The notes: a model not told the origin generated them from the letters alone. Shown: positions 12,020-24,312, counted from the stretch's first letter. The stretch is DNA of 64,000 nucleotides from Hevea brasiliensis (GCF_030052815.1 NC_079504.1:91439085-91503084); one strand, 5' to 3'. A program made the numbers and translations.

Positions 12020-15000
12020 TATAACACCCCTATGTTCAGTAGTGCGTTCTATTGTTTCGGTGACCAGTGTCTGTCCAAATAGCTAGGATGCCTAGAACTA
12101 CATTTAAATGTTAGTTAGGAGACATAAAATAATGAAATACAAGAAAAGAAAATACAAGAAAAACAAAGAAAAAATAATAGCAATGAAATGAAACTAAGTT
12201 AAACGAGCCAGTACCGCAGCGATGGGTGACCGCACGGGGAAGTTACAACGCAGGCAATAGCCGAACCCAAGATTGCAGGGAACCCTTGAAATTTACTTTG
12301 AGACATAATTAAAGACTTATTGAAGTATAAATATCATTAAAAATGTCAAAGAAAGATTAATTAATTATTACAAAGAAAAATGAAAAATCGAGAAAACGAT
12401 AAAACTCAGTGTTACCGAAAAATCGAGAATGCAACCTGAATAGGGGCATTGTGGTCATTTGACACCCCAAGTTGCCTTTTGACCTAAATGTCCATTAAAA
12501 ATAAATGATATTACACTTGGAAAATGTTATGAAAAATTAAAAGGAGATACATTATGTAAATAGTGAAAGTGTGGTGGCCAAATTGCAAAAGTTAGAAACT
12601 TGGAATAAATAACCATTAAAAATTTTAATAGTGTACCACTAACTTCAGCCTTTGCACACCTAAAGGGAAACTTGGGAGGAAAATAACTCATCTTCAACCT
12701 TAGGAGGAGAACCAGCCAAAACCAAGCTCTCCCAAGCTCTCCCATGGCCACCCCCTTGTCCAAGCTCTATCTCCCTCTTCAAGCCATGGTTTGCACAAGA
12801 GTTCTTCATTAAAGTTAAAGTACACACCTTGGGCCGCATACTAGGGGCAAGAAAGATAAATTTTGGTGGAGTTTTAAAGAATTCCTAAAGAGGTAAGTGT
12901 GTATTTTTCAATCTTGCTTCATTAAACTTTGAGTGGATGTTGTGGGTAGTTGATTTATGGGAGAATTTTTGAAGTTTAATGTTTTAATGGTGGTACACCA
13001 TTTCGGCAGCCATGAGAACTCAACATGTTTAGTTTGTTTTTACTTGTTAATGGTAGTTTAAGATGTTGATGTAAGTGTTTATGTATATAGAAATAATTTG
13101 GATAATGTATACTAAGTGTATGTGTGATAATGCACTTGGTTTTGGAAGCTTGAAAGCAAATTTAAAGGAGATGTGTTCGTGAAGTGATTCAGCAACCTTA
13201 AAGTTTAGTTAGAAATGTGTTGTTTCATGGTTTGGTTTGTTGAATTATATTACTTATGGTGGCAGCATGTGTATATGAATAATTGTTTGGATTTGGACAT
13301 GTAAATGAGGTATGTTCATGTGGTTAGATTATTGTAATTGGACTTTGAAAATTCTGAGTTATAATGTGTATGTTGAGGGTGGTTACAAGCTGCCCAAAAT
13401 GACCACGATGTTTTGTAAAGTGTGTTAATGGTATGGTACAAACCAGAATCGGCATAATAGAGTTAACTTGGTAAGTATAGGATGTGTAATTGGTAAGGGA
13501 TGAACAATGTGCAATAGGGCAGTGTATATTTTAGCTTAGAACCTTAAGCGTGTGACTCCAATTGGTATTAGACCAATCGGAGGTAAAACTAGGCACAAAA
13601 TGTGCCATCTTTCATGAAGGAAGCTTACCTAAATTCTGCCTAGAAGGTGACTTGAAAAATGATAAAATCCGGATTAGTGACTTGAAAGCCTGAAAATTGA
13701 CCATTTAGGCAGTAGTTAGTGTTTTGACCATAACTTACTGAAAACAGGTCCAAATGACCTGAAATTTTTACCATGAATAGTAGACATAGATCTACAATTC
13801 TTATGAAGACACCAAAACCCAGAAATGGCCAGAACCAAGCCAAATAGCTGGCACAAGTTTAGGTACCAAAACTGGCCTAACAAAAAGTGACCTAAAAATG
13901 ACCTAAGCCTACCATTTTAGTGCATTCTGTCCAGCATTGGTAAATTGATCATATCTTGGACTATACAACTCAGAATGACCTGAAATTTTGCCCCGCATGC
14001 AATAAGACATATTGATATTAACCTGCCTAACTCCACCTCAAAAGCTAGCTCACAAGGGGAGGTTTTCAAACCCATATATATAACACCCAAGACCTCCCTG
14101 CAGAACCGATGTGGGACACATCATTCCCGACCCCTTTAGACTGAACGTCCTCGTGAAGCAACCGGGGTCATGACTCGTTCACCCCAAATTCTCTGGAAGA
14201 ACATTAGGGAACCTTTGTACATGGCCCACCGACCCATACAGAGTGAGGCTCTAATACCAAATGATATGAACCTGTATAACTCCACCTCAAAAGCTAGCTC
14301 ACAAAGGGAGGTTTGCAAACCCATATATATAACACCCTAGACCTCCCTGTAGAACCGATGTGGAACGCATCACATAGACCTACAAGTTTGTAGTTTGGAC
14401 TGAAACCCGAAAACCAAGGGAACTAGATCGTCCGGCTAGGTCAAAATAGTACACTGAAATTCGGTAAATTACAATAAAATGCAATACACTTGCAAATGAA
14501 ATTGGTAACATATACCAACACTAAAGGGCTATAAAATGTGCCAAATTGGTAACATTAAACCTAATTTACCTAGAGTGCATCGAGGGTCAACATTTTAGAT
14601 TGACTAAGGAAAATAATAGAATTCAATAAATTAATTATTAAGCCTTATTGTTAGAGACAGTTTAAATGACTATTGAAACACTTCAAATTGTGTGTTTCAG
14701 TTAGCAAAGACTCAGGGAAAGGGGAGGAAACACTGAGTCAGGGCCAAGAGACATTTATCAGAGGTTTGTGTACAACAGTTATTTCTTTTGAATTTTTCAA
14801 TTGAAATAAATTATGACTATTTGTATATTATTGTTTTAAATTGTGGAAATTTGTTTGAATGGATATTTGATGGATACTTATTGCTTGAAAAACATTACAA
14901 ATGGTTTGAAACCATAGCTATCATGTATATTGATTGAATTCCTCGCTAGCTTGTCTATGGGACAAATTGACTTTGAATTCCCTCTCTGGCTGAAGTGTTG

Positions 15001-15927
15001 AGGTGTGTGCCTGTTGAGGACGAATAGAATGAGTACTCATATTATTGCTATCTAGCTATGTTATTCCTCATTAGCCATCAGACTATGGAATCATGATTAA
15101 GCTGTGTGTCTGATTTATTGATATTTATTGTGATATTGTGAAATGGAGTTTAAATTCTTTTATGACATTCACTGCCTTTTGAATTTAACTATGGTTTTAA
15201 GTATCCACTATTTATACGACTTATGATTTATGATTTAAAGTTGTATTTTGTTAATGTTGTGTACCACTGAGACATTGGCTCAGTAATAGCTTTTCATTGC
15301 TGTCGTAGGTAGACAGATTGACAGGGCAGTAGACTAGGCTGCTAGTGCTACACTAAGAGTTCATCGGGTATATTGAGTATACCATATTTTGCACTTTGTA
15401 TTGTAATGTATATTCACTGTATGTATATATTGTTCTTAGTTTTTAGCAGTTGTAAATTAAAATTGTACATTAAAGTTGTAAACTAAATTTGCAAATTATT
15501 TTGGCTTGTAAATATTGTGATATATTTCTTTTATCTCAGCTTTTGAAAACACTGGAAAATTATTGTGGATTTGAGTTGGCAAATGTTGAGAAACTTATTG
15601 TGTTGATTGGATATTGGAGTTTAGGAGTTGAAGAAAATATTGGAAGTGCTTTTTACAGGTTTTTGAAGAACTATTTTATTCAAAATATAGATGGCACCCT
15701 GCCAAAATTTTTATAGAAATTATTAATACTTCAAATGTGTTATTTGGTTTCACTTCAGTTAAAAATTTTTTAACACCTATAAATAGTGCTCACCACTGTA
15801 AAAAGAAGTAAGAAAATGTTTAAAATACCTTGTAGTGTATGTAATGGGTTATCAGTAGACAAAGTTGATAATTCATTAGGTATACTATGGGATCATGTTA
15901 TACCTTACGGAGGGGTAGGTTGTGACG
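12020..15927 (+). repeat. 3' LTR of element A1 (family A) with inserted TRIM
   Basis: Starts TATAACACCCC and ends TTGTGACG just before the CAATA duplication; both termini carry single-base decay from TG...CA. It is colinear with 4234-7786 except for the 360-bp insertion at 14013-14372. The R/U5 hairpins and the 3'-terminal block GGGATCATGTTATACC are present. Confidence 0.9.
14013..14372 (-). mobile_element. TRIM, 360 bp, minus orientation
   Basis: Two 111-bp direct repeats (14013-14123 and 14262-14372) flank 138 bp. Read on the minus strand it has LTR, then TGGTATTAGAGC at 14248-14259 (Met-tRNA-type primer-binding site with one change), then a purine tract beside the other LTR (14124-14137). 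The flanking 5-bp duplication is CATAT/CATAG, one mismatch. The 5' LTR of A1 at about 6205 shows the empty site. It has no coding capacity, as expected for a terminal-repeat retrotransposon in miniature. Confidence 0.9.
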
Positions 15928-16305
15928 CAATAAGCCGAATCATTTTGTGGACATGATCCTTAACATTTTGTCCCTCAGACATCCTCATGCAAAAAAGCTG
16001 CCTAGATATCTCATACCTGGCATTCCTACTATGTTCACCACATAACTCTTATAGGTGAAGGAGGATCTCACTTACATATTGCATGTTCTCATATTGCTTC
16101 TGTAACTCATTACTCATAGAAGTAAGCATGTAACACTTGGCTCTAAGGAACCAGGAACCTATGAGTCTAGAACATATCCTATATGTTGAAGGTTCAGGAC
16201 AAGTTTTAAATTTCTTAGCCAATCAGAAAGATTAGGTCCTGTCAACCTATTGTGATCAAGTATGCTCGTAATGATATTGGATGGTGGTGGTTGTGGCATG
16301 CTCAT
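15928..16305 (-). pseudogene. Copia gag, N-terminal part
   Basis: Reading leftward from an ATG at 16303-16305: MSMPQPPPSNIITSI, then a hydrophobic LNLQHIGYVLD segment, a TAG, and later ARYEISRQLFCMRMSEGQNV and HVHKMIRLI. This is the usual Ty1/copia gag opening. It has at least three stops and one frameshift. It is cut by element A1 and continues only as the 14-bp stub at 4220. The second gag fragment (23836-24312) overlaps its C-terminal end by about 60 nt. Confidence 0.8.
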
Positions 16306-17564
16306 TATTATCAGAAAATTAACCGCAGAAAATAATCAGATTAATTAGTAAATGTATCATGTATTTAACCAAAATGATTATGGTCTTTTAATCAAATTGG
16401 TCCTCCCACTAACTTAGTGAATCCTACACTTCCAAAGTAGAAAATGGAAATCCTAGTTGGATGGATTTCTAGTAGGTGATTGAATTCTTATAATCTTATT
16501 GATCATCCTTAGGCACATCCATTATTGGAATTAGAATAAACTATAAATGACAAACTCCTTACCCATCACATCTTCTGTGAGGTTTAATCCTTTCCCTAGC
16601 CTCTAATGCTCAAAATCACAGGCACATCCATTATTGACTTATCTTTCATTAGTTAAGTTGATCCAATTGAGCCAGTAAACATGCAAATAATTTTAATGTC
16701 CTCAGGCACATCCATTATTGGCCACCAAACCATTTACATAGTTACAACATCTCATGATTAACAATTATTCTTAAGAAAATCTCTTCAATTAATTACATCA
16801 TATGCAAGTATTTAAAATTTTTTAAAATAATTGCCTCATTGGAGGGCCCATGATATAATTACCTTTAATTATACCATTTCTAACTTAATCATTTGTTTGT
16901 AAGATTTTATGGTCGGCCTAATTACTATTATGGTCTCACTTTGCACATTATCCAATTAGCATGCATATATCATATACTTGATTACATTTCCATACATCTC
17001 ATGCATATATGGATAAACAATAAATATGGTATGATTGTGAACTTTCTAAGGGATTCAATTATGAGCCACCAAGATTGAATCAGGGCATTCCTAGGTGCAT
17101 TTCATTCATTCATTTTACAAGAGTTGCTAAAGGAGTACATAATTAACACTTGATCTTGAATTCCTCCCACTGGTCCCACCAATGCTCTAACCTCCTTGAT
17201 CTTCTTGCAATCCAATTACATAGTAATCCTTGGCATACTAAGGCGAATTTACAAGAACCAAATAAATTAAATTACAACCCAAAAATATTACAACCTTCAT
17301 AATACATGCCTCTAAAATTAAATTAATTAATTTATAACCCAAAGAAACATAAAAGAAATAAATTCAATCACATTGGTCTTTTATTGTCCATGATCATCCA
17401 TCATGCATATCACCATTTAACAGTTAAATTAAACATATACACTAAAATTAAATTGAATATCTCATACTTAACTTAAAAATCCATATTTGAATCTCATTCA
17501 AACAAATATAAAAATTCATATTTGAATCATATTCAAACAAATTTAAAAATTCAAACAAATTTAA
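16306..17564 (-). other. Copia 5' leader (untranslated) upstream of gag
   Basis: The stretch between the gag ATG and the RNase H end. Its upstream part (17440-17564) matches the leader after the copia primer-binding site at 62616, including TTTGAATnnnATTCAAA repeats. There is no primer-binding site and no LTR upstream: the leader joins RNase H directly near 17562-17565. The short reading frame at 16893-17078 has no recognisable product. Confidence 0.7.
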
Positions 17565-18101
17565 TAGCCTCTTTTGCAGCATCTGATGCAGCAATATACT
17601 TGGCCTCGGTAGTAGAATCAGCAGTCATACTCTGTTTGGAATGCTTCTAACTGACTGCACCTCCATTACAAATGAATACATACCCAGAGGTAGACTTTCT
17701 ATCATCGATATCTGATTGGAAATCAGAATCAGTATAACCATTAAATTGCAAGAGACCACCTTCATAAATCAAGAATAAATCCTTAGTTCTTCTCAAGTAC
17801 ATAAGGATATTCTTGATAGCTATCTAGTGTTCCAAACCTGGATTGGATTGAAACCTACTAGTCAAACTAACAGCATATGTGATATCCGGCCTAGTACACA
17901 ACATTGCATACATCAAACTTCCAATAGCTGAAGCATATGGAATCCTGGCCATTTTATCTCTTTCTTCAGGTGTCTTTGGAGACATCTCTTTAGAAAGGTG
18001 GATACCATGTCTCACTCGTAACAATCCTCTCTTAGAATCAAGCATGTTAAACCTCTTTAACACCTTTTCCAAGTATAGACTTTGGGATAAACTAATTATT
18101 C
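17565..18101 (-). pseudogene. Copia reverse transcriptase end and RNase H
   Basis: Reading leftward from 18101: LSQSLYLEKVLKRFNML, PYASAIGSLMYAMLCTRPDI, then after a stop NILMYLRRTKDLFLIYEGG, then RNase H with GYTDSDFQSDIDDRKSTSGY, VFICNGGAVS and ADSTTEAKYIAASDAAKEA. The first Asp and the later Glu of RNase H are present. It ends abruptly at KEA, fused to leader sequence. The upstream half of RT continues at 21504 across a solo LTR. Confidence 0.88.
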
Positions 18102-21100
18102 TGTCACACCTTACCCCTCTGTAAGGCATAACATGATCCCGTAGAATTCCTAATGAACTACCAAACTCCACCTACCGATAACTCATTCAATATCCTACAA
18201 GGGATTATAAAACCATTTTCTTACATTTTGGAAGTGGTAAGTATTTTGGTAGGAATTAAAATCATTTATTCGAAGCTTTAAAACTAGTATAAACTTTTGT
18301 CCATTTGTATTTTTCCGCAAATTTTATAAAAATTTCGGCAGAGTGCGGTCTGTATTCAATACCTAAGAAAAACACTTCCAATAAATTTTTCCACAACTCC
18401 CAACCCAAATCAACTCAAATTTCTCAAATCAAACCATTTCAAAATAATTCCATCAACATTGCATTCAATAAAAGCTAATTTACATTCACAAGTTTAATTT
18501 ATAGATATAAAATCCAAAAATAATATTATTACAATTTATAAATACAACTGCTCAACTTTACATTAATACATATGAACAATATTTATTTACATCAAACTAA
18601 ATTACATTGGGTATAAAATAATACCCGTACAAAATCAGTGATGACTTTTCCAGTTCAGCAGCTCACTCTGTTGCTTTTTCCTTGCTCTTATCTGCGACAA
18701 CAAAATAAGCTATCGCTGAGCATAAAAATACTCAGTGGTGCACAATAAAAATTTAAAATGCAGTACATAAAACATTCATTGATAAATCACAATTTAAATA
18801 TTTCACAATTACATTTCACAAATTATCAAAACTCATTATAGTACAATTTGGTCAAACAATTTAATAAACATAGTGTTGTCAATTCATACACAACTTAAGT
18901 CATGACACAAAATTTCCGATCAATGCCGTGTTGTACACCACGACAAAGCGATCTACAACCCCACTAATTGAAATCAATGAGGGAGGTGGCTAGCTAGCTA
19001 ATGAGTACTCATCCGATCTACAACCTCAACTGGTAAACCAGAGAGGGAGGAAAAATAATCGATCTCACCCCATAAATGGAGGAGGAATAATAAGGCACTG
19101 TCATGCTAAGTGTGAGTAAAAAATCAATTTCAAACATTTTATTCAAATAATTCATGAGAAATTCGATAAATTTCCAAAGTCATAGTTTCTTTCACAAAGT
19201 GGCAACACAATTCATGATTAACACCAAATTTTCATAAATCATACCAAATCAATTTTTCAATGACAAAATGCTCAAATAAGGTTTATTGTGCACAAACCTG
19301 ACGTGAGTCGCCTCTAGGCCTTGACTCAGTCTCTTAAACCTTCTGAGTCTTTTTCAGTTGAAACACAAAATTTATAGTGTCTCAGTATCTTTACTTCATA
19401 ACAATTCCAATAACTAATTCTAATATATTTAAACTTATATTCTTGCAAATTTTCATGTTGAGGTTGTTATTCATGGTACTATTCAAGTCAAAATATTGAC
19501 TTTCTTATACTTAAAAGGTACGGGAACTCCAACTATCCTCACATACCACATTTTGGTCACCAATTTTGTTGGTTTTGATTGTTTTCTCAAAAATTAGGTC
19601 TTTTAAGCAAAATTGCAAATTTTTAGTTTTGGTGTCTTAGGTTGCACTATTCCATTGGTTATTTTGCTGTTAGAATTTGGCTAAGTTTTCTTCATAGAAA
19701 TTGTTCCTTATTGTCTTAACTTTATTCTCCTTTTTGAATCACTCCAATTGGAGTTTTACAACTCAAGTTATAGCCATTTGAATCATGGCTGCCGTATTAG
19801 ACTTAACCCAGATTTCTGGGCACCAAACTGGTTCTGGCAGTTTTAGGTCACCAACTTTGGGTGGCCAAATGACTTGGTTAAGGGTATAATTTAGGTTTGT
19901 ATTCCTCATGAAAGTTTTAGGTCTATATCTCAGATTTCCACTGGTAAACTTTCAGGTCATTTAGACCTGCCTAGCCCAAGTTATGGCCAAATGAACAAAC
20001 ACTGTTCATTTGGTCATTTTTGTACAGGTGAGATTGCCTAAGTCCGGATTTGGCCAATCTGTTCACTAGGTTTTAGTCACTTTTTGGGCATGATTCCTAA
20101 ATGAAAAATGTGTCATTTTGTGTCTAGTTTCATTCCCAATTGGCCTCACACCAATTGGGCTTGTAAATTTTTAGTTTTGGTCCCTGAAAGGGACCTTGGT
20201 CATGCTGCCTGCATACTGCCCACATCCAATCCGAATTTAAACCTAATTAACACTTCCAACATATATCAATTGGTCACAACTAACCATTTTCCATGTCAAA
20301 CAAGGTCAAACATATCATTTGACCATTTCTAAAATTTTTGGCTTTCAAAACCTTAGGTCGAAACCCTAATTCACACAATTTGTTACATTTAACCAATTCA
20401 ACACATATAACATACTTCCTCAACTCAATCAAGCTTAGATACAATTTTACTTCCATCAAAATGCATGTTTATTCATATCAAACCTTAGCTGGCCAAAATT
20501 ACTTCTAGTCCTCCAACAATTATTTTCATTTCATTTTAAGCAAAATTCTAAGTTAGTTAAGCTATAAATATAATAATTAAACTATAAATTCCAAGTTTAG
20601 CTACTAACCTTGAATGAAGCTTTTAAATCTTTAATTCCCTCAACTTTTTCTTCTTTCTTTCTCCTTTAACCTTCTTTCCAAAGTTTGCTTATAATTTTTC
20701 TTCAAGAAAATTAAAGGATTTATGGTGAAATTTAGTGTTTAGAAAGCTTAAGAATAAGCTTTCATGGAGAAAATTTTGAGAGAGAGACAAGGGAGAGATG
20801 AGAGACGGCAAATGAGAAAGATGAAGACCCAAAATGATTTTCTTTCTCTTTTTTTTTTGTTTGTGTATATTTATCCATAATTTGACTTAGTCAATTTAAT
20901 TAATTAAATTAAAATGAATTTTGACATCGTGATGATGCCATAAGGGTGATGTAATAAACTTTTCCTTTTTCTTTTTCTTTTTCATTTATTCTTCTATTAG
21001 TTCTTTAATTAAATTCTTAATCCCAAAATTTTCTTTTCTCAAATTTTATTCGAAAGTCAAGTCTGGAGTCAGCTCTAGGGTTCAATTGACCAAATTGCCC

Positions 21101-21503
21101 CTCGTCGATTTGACCCGGTTTGTAAATAATTTAATATTTCTTCTAGATCCCTGACCTAATTATTTGATCGGCTTAACAATTCTTTTTCGTGATTTTCTCT
21201 TTTCCACTGTGTTCGCAATAGTCCGAAGGACAGTGGCATCACATTTTACGGTTCGAAATTTGAGTTTAAATCGACCTCGCAGTCGTTCCTGGGAAGGTCA
21301 CCCATCGCTGTGACTCTCGGCTCATTTAACTTCTTATGTTCTGTTTTTCTTATTTATACTTAACTTATTGGCAATTACTAATTATTTGTGTTCAGGGCTT
21401 ATCTAGTTGTCTTAAGTGTGGTTCTAATCCCCTTAATTATTCGGATCGACACCGATCACCGGAATAGTGAAATATACCAGGCTATGCAAATAGGGGTGTT
21501 ACA
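18102..21503 (-). mobile_element. Solo LTR C in the copia RT
   Basis: A complete family C LTR (3402 bp) in minus orientation: starts TGTCACACCTTACCCC, ends ATAGGGGTGTTACA, and is flanked by TATTC at 18097-18101 and 21504-21508. No internal region is present, so it is the product of LTR-LTR recombination. It interrupts the RT between IYRDRAKRI and LSQS. The three modules lie at 19682-19775, 19890-19987 and 20086-20175. Confidence 0.93.
19682..20175 (-). repeat. Three degenerate modules in LTR C
   Basis: Three units at about 200-nt spacing. Each, read on the plus strand, opens with a CTTCATAGAAA- or CTCATGAAAG-like word and includes a GTCT(T/A) word, then an AATTGG- or GGTCATTTAGACC-type centre. 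The first two close with AAGTTATAGC or AAGTTATGGC; the third closes less clearly. The order is the same as in LTRs A and B. Confidence 0.6.
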
Positions 21504-22300
21504 TATTCTTTTCGCTCTATCTCTATAGATGCAAATCCCAAGAATATAGGTTGTCTCCCCTAAGTTTTTCATGGAGAATGTATTTGACAATCATACCTTT
21601 ACAGCTGTCAACATACCTGTGTCATTACCCATCAACAAAAATGTCATCCACATATAAGAAAAGAAAAGTGACAGCACTATCACTAACCTTCTTATATACA
21701 CATGGTTCATCCTCATTTTTTATAAAACCAAATGACTTAATGGCTTCATCGAAACAGATGTTTCAACTCCTCGAAGCTTGTTTTAACCCATAAATGGATA
21801 GCTTTAGCCAGCATGCTTTGGAACCATTTTGGGATTCAAAACCCCTAGGTTATTCCATGAAAATGTTTTCTTTAATGTATCCATTGAGAAAAGTTGTTTT
21901 GACATTCATCTGCCAAATCTCATAATCATAGTATGTAGCTATTGCTAATAGAATCTTAATTGATTTAAGCATGGCAACATGCAAGAAAGTCTCCTCATAG
22001 TCGATTCCTTGTCTTTGGCGAAACCATTTCGCTACTAGCCTTGCTTTATAGGCCTCTACCTTTCCATCAGAACCAATTTTCTTCTTGAAAACCCATTTAT
22101 TCCCTATAGTTACAAGACCTTCAGGTGGGTCACAAGATCCCAAACTTGATTCTTATATATGGAATCAATTTCGGATTTCATAGCATCAATCCAATTTAAG
22201 GGTCTATATCTGATATAGCTTCTTCATAGGTAAGTGGATCATCTCCATAATCTACTTTTTTATGAGTAAACAACTCTTGTTCTTCTTCATGAAGAAAACC
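21504..22300 (-). pseudogene. Copia reverse transcriptase, N-terminal and central part
   Basis: Ty1/copia-type RT. The open stretch 21850-22143 reads NKWVFKKKIGSDGKVEAY, RLVAKWFRQRQGIDYEETF and YDYEIWQMNVKTTFLNG. In relatives that last motif has Asp (QMDVKTAFLNG), so the first catalytic aspartate is replaced by Asn. Farther left, in shifted frames, a YMWMTF/YVDD-type box lies near 21640-21660, followed by ILGICIYRDRAKRI up to the inserted LTR C. Stops and frameshifts break the frame upstream. Confidence 0.85.
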
Positions 22301-23397
22301 TTATCTCACTGGTGGGTGAGATATCCTGGTTGATTTGCGAGGAATAGTTGTAGATGTTTCATTAATAGGTGTAGGTTAACTATATGGATCTATATCCATC
22401 TAATCTGTTGGTTGGTCAGAATTCTCCAATTCTAACTCTATTTGCCTTCCTTTGCCTCCTTCTTGAACAAACTATTGTTCAAGAAACGTGGCATCTCTAT
22501 TTACCACAACCTTTTATGATGTAGGTAAATAAAAATAATATCCAAAACTTTCTTTTGGATATCTAATAAATCGACCCTTTTTTGATCTGGTTTCTAATTT
22601 ATCAGTGTTCAGCTTTTTGATATAAGCTGGACAACCCCAAATCTTAATATGCTTAAGACTTGTTTTTTTTTTTTTCGTGCCATATCTCATAAGGTGTGGA
22701 AGATACTGATTTGATGGAATCCTATTTAGAATATGCAAAGCTGATTCTAATGCAAATCCCCAAAAGGAGATTGGTATATCAGTATAGCTCATCATACTAC
22801 GTACCATATCCAATAGGGTACGATTTCTCCTTTCAAATACACCATTCAGCTATGGTGTTCTTGGAGGAGTCAGCTGGGAAACAATGCCATCCTCTTTCAA
22901 GTATTCATCAAATTTAGTGCTCAAGTATTCACCTCCACGATCTGATCAAAGAGATTCAGTACTTAAGTATTCACCTCCATGATCTGATCAAAGAGTTTTA
23001 ATACTTTTTCTTGTTTGATTTTCTACTTCATATTTGAATTCTTTGAACTTTTCAAAGATTTATGTTTGTATTTCATCAAATACAAATACCCAAACCTTGA
23101 TTCATCATCAATAAAGGTAATAAAATAATGAAAACCACCTCTAGCCATTTCTCTAAAGGGGCCACATACATCACTATGTATTAGCTCCAAAATATTTTCA
23201 GCTCTTAGTCCTTGTCCAACAAAAGGTGATCTAGTCATTTTGCCTTGAAGGCAGCATTCACAAGTTGGAGTAGGTTCAGAACTCAATGAGGATAAAATCC
23301 CCATTTTCTCTAGTTTTGCAATCCTATCTTCTACAACATGACCTAATCTTAAGTGCCAAATCTATTTTGAACTTAAGTTGATTTTCGCCATGGCATT
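22301..23397 (-). pseudogene. Copia integrase, broken
   Basis: Reading leftward: the pre-integrase motif IWHLRLGHVVEDRIAKLEKM (near 23300-23360), a CECCLQGKMTRSPF zinc-finger end, LELIHSDVCGPF with the first catalytic Asp, FITFIDDESRFGYLYLMK, then SDRGGEYLS with the second Asp, and NGVFERRNRTLLDMVRSMM with the Glu. The SD(R/H)GGEYL segment occurs twice through a 42-bp duplication. Several CGA-to-TGA and Gln-to-stop changes are present. A run of T at about 22661-22673 gives a Lys stretch. Confidence 0.87.
22925..23008 (-). repeat. 42-bp tandem duplication in copia integrase
   Basis: GTATTCACCTCCA begins at 22925 and 22967; two units of 42 bp with two or three differences. The unit is 14 codons and includes the second catalytic Asp motif. 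Confidence 0.85.
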
Positions 23398-23835
23398 GCA
23401 TTCTTTTAGATTGCTTGCATTCATTTTGTGTTTATCATTATTATCCAAATAATAAAGACCATCATGCATATAACCCGAGCTAACATATTTATTTCCAAAA
23501 TAAATATTGCAAACATCATCTGTGAACTGAAATTCATAGCCATTTCTAGTCAAGCTAGATATAGAAATGATGTTCTTAAAAACATCAGGTACATATAAGA
23601 TATTATTCAAACACAAAACATGTCCAGACATGTAAAAAGATTTAGATCCTATGGTTAAAGCTTTAACTGTTGAGCCATCACCAATCCGTAGTCTAACATC
23701 TCGAGAACGCAAGCTGCTACAGTTTGCTAGTTCCTGCATATCATAGGAAATGTGAGAACTGGCACCAGTATCTAAAACCCAAGCTGCAGATGAACTATGA
23801 GTATCATCAGAATCTAAATAACAGGATATGGACAT
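23398..23835 (-). pseudogene. Copia protease
   Basis: An open stretch of 157 residues (23362-23835) with the aspartic protease motif AAWVLDTGASSHIS near residues 18-31; the Asp-Thr-Gly is intact. It continues through DVRLRIGDGSTVKAL, LNNILYVPDVFKNIISI and HDGLYYLDNN, the usual copia protease-to-integrase linker. This is the best preserved part of this element; the frame before and after is broken by stops. Confidence 0.85.
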
Positions 23836-24312
23836 ACCTTTCGAAGGTGTATCCTTCTTGTCCTTAAGAGAAGTAAGATATCCTGGGCAATTCCTTTTCT
23901 AGTGCCTATCCTGCTGGCAGTGGAAACACTTTCCTTTGCCTCCATCAGCTTTGGTCTTCCCTTTCTGTTTAGCTATCTTCTTAGAAGGACCAGAAATTTG
24001 AGGTTTCTTTTTCTTATTGCCCTTGTTCTTGTTGGGCTTTCCAGTAGAAGAAGATGCAATCAAAGCTATCTCTTTTCCTTTATTGCTCTGCATATTCTTT
24101 TGGGTAATAACCAGCATGTTAAGTAAACTAGCCAGGGTGTATTTCTGCTTAGTCATATGGAAATTTGTCAGAAAATTCCAAATGACACAGAAAGGGACTG
24201 AAGGATCAAATCCGTCTGCAGTAAGAAATCCATGTTAAAGTCAAGATGTTCCAGCTGCTCAATAAGCTGAACCATCTTGTGGACATAATCCCTAACATTT
24301 TATCCCTCAGAC
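23836..24312 (-). pseudogene. Copia gag, C-terminal part
   Basis: Begins at the LTR D junction as SEG, then a stop, then NVRDYVHKMVQLIEQLEHLD. It continues to the Lys-rich 23899-24156 stretch and a single zinc knuckle CFHCQQDRH, a stop, then KRNC (CX2CX4HX4C). The nucleic-acid-binding tail suits copia gag. The N-terminal half is absent on this side; the opening of the same protein is found at 15928-16305. Confidence 0.83.

Larger units (their letters stand above)
4234..15927 (+). mobile_element. Tekay-like Ty3/gypsy element A1, full length, decayed
   Basis: Two LTR A copies (4234-7786 and 12020-15927) flank an internal region holding a primer-binding site and gag, protease, reverse transcriptase, RNase H and integrase in the chromovirus order. 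It is bounded by the 5-bp duplication CAATA. It is dead: several nonsense codons and frameshifts, an RT deletion that removes the catalytic YxDD box, and loss of the chromodomain and polypurine tract before the 3' LTR. Differences between the two LTRs are frequent by eye (roughly one in ten near their starts), and many lesions are C-to-T or G-to-A changes. Both suggest an old, methylated copy. Confidence 0.92.

Noticed and set aside
14136..14324. 62-codon frame across the TRIM
   Set aside because: It spans TRIM repeats and internal sequence with no known domain; TRIMs do not encode protein.
20108..20332. Matching peptides at 20108-20332, 25524-25787 and 54505-54768
   Set aside because: LTR C homologues read in one frame; the shared peptide follows from the shared DNA and is broken in other copies.
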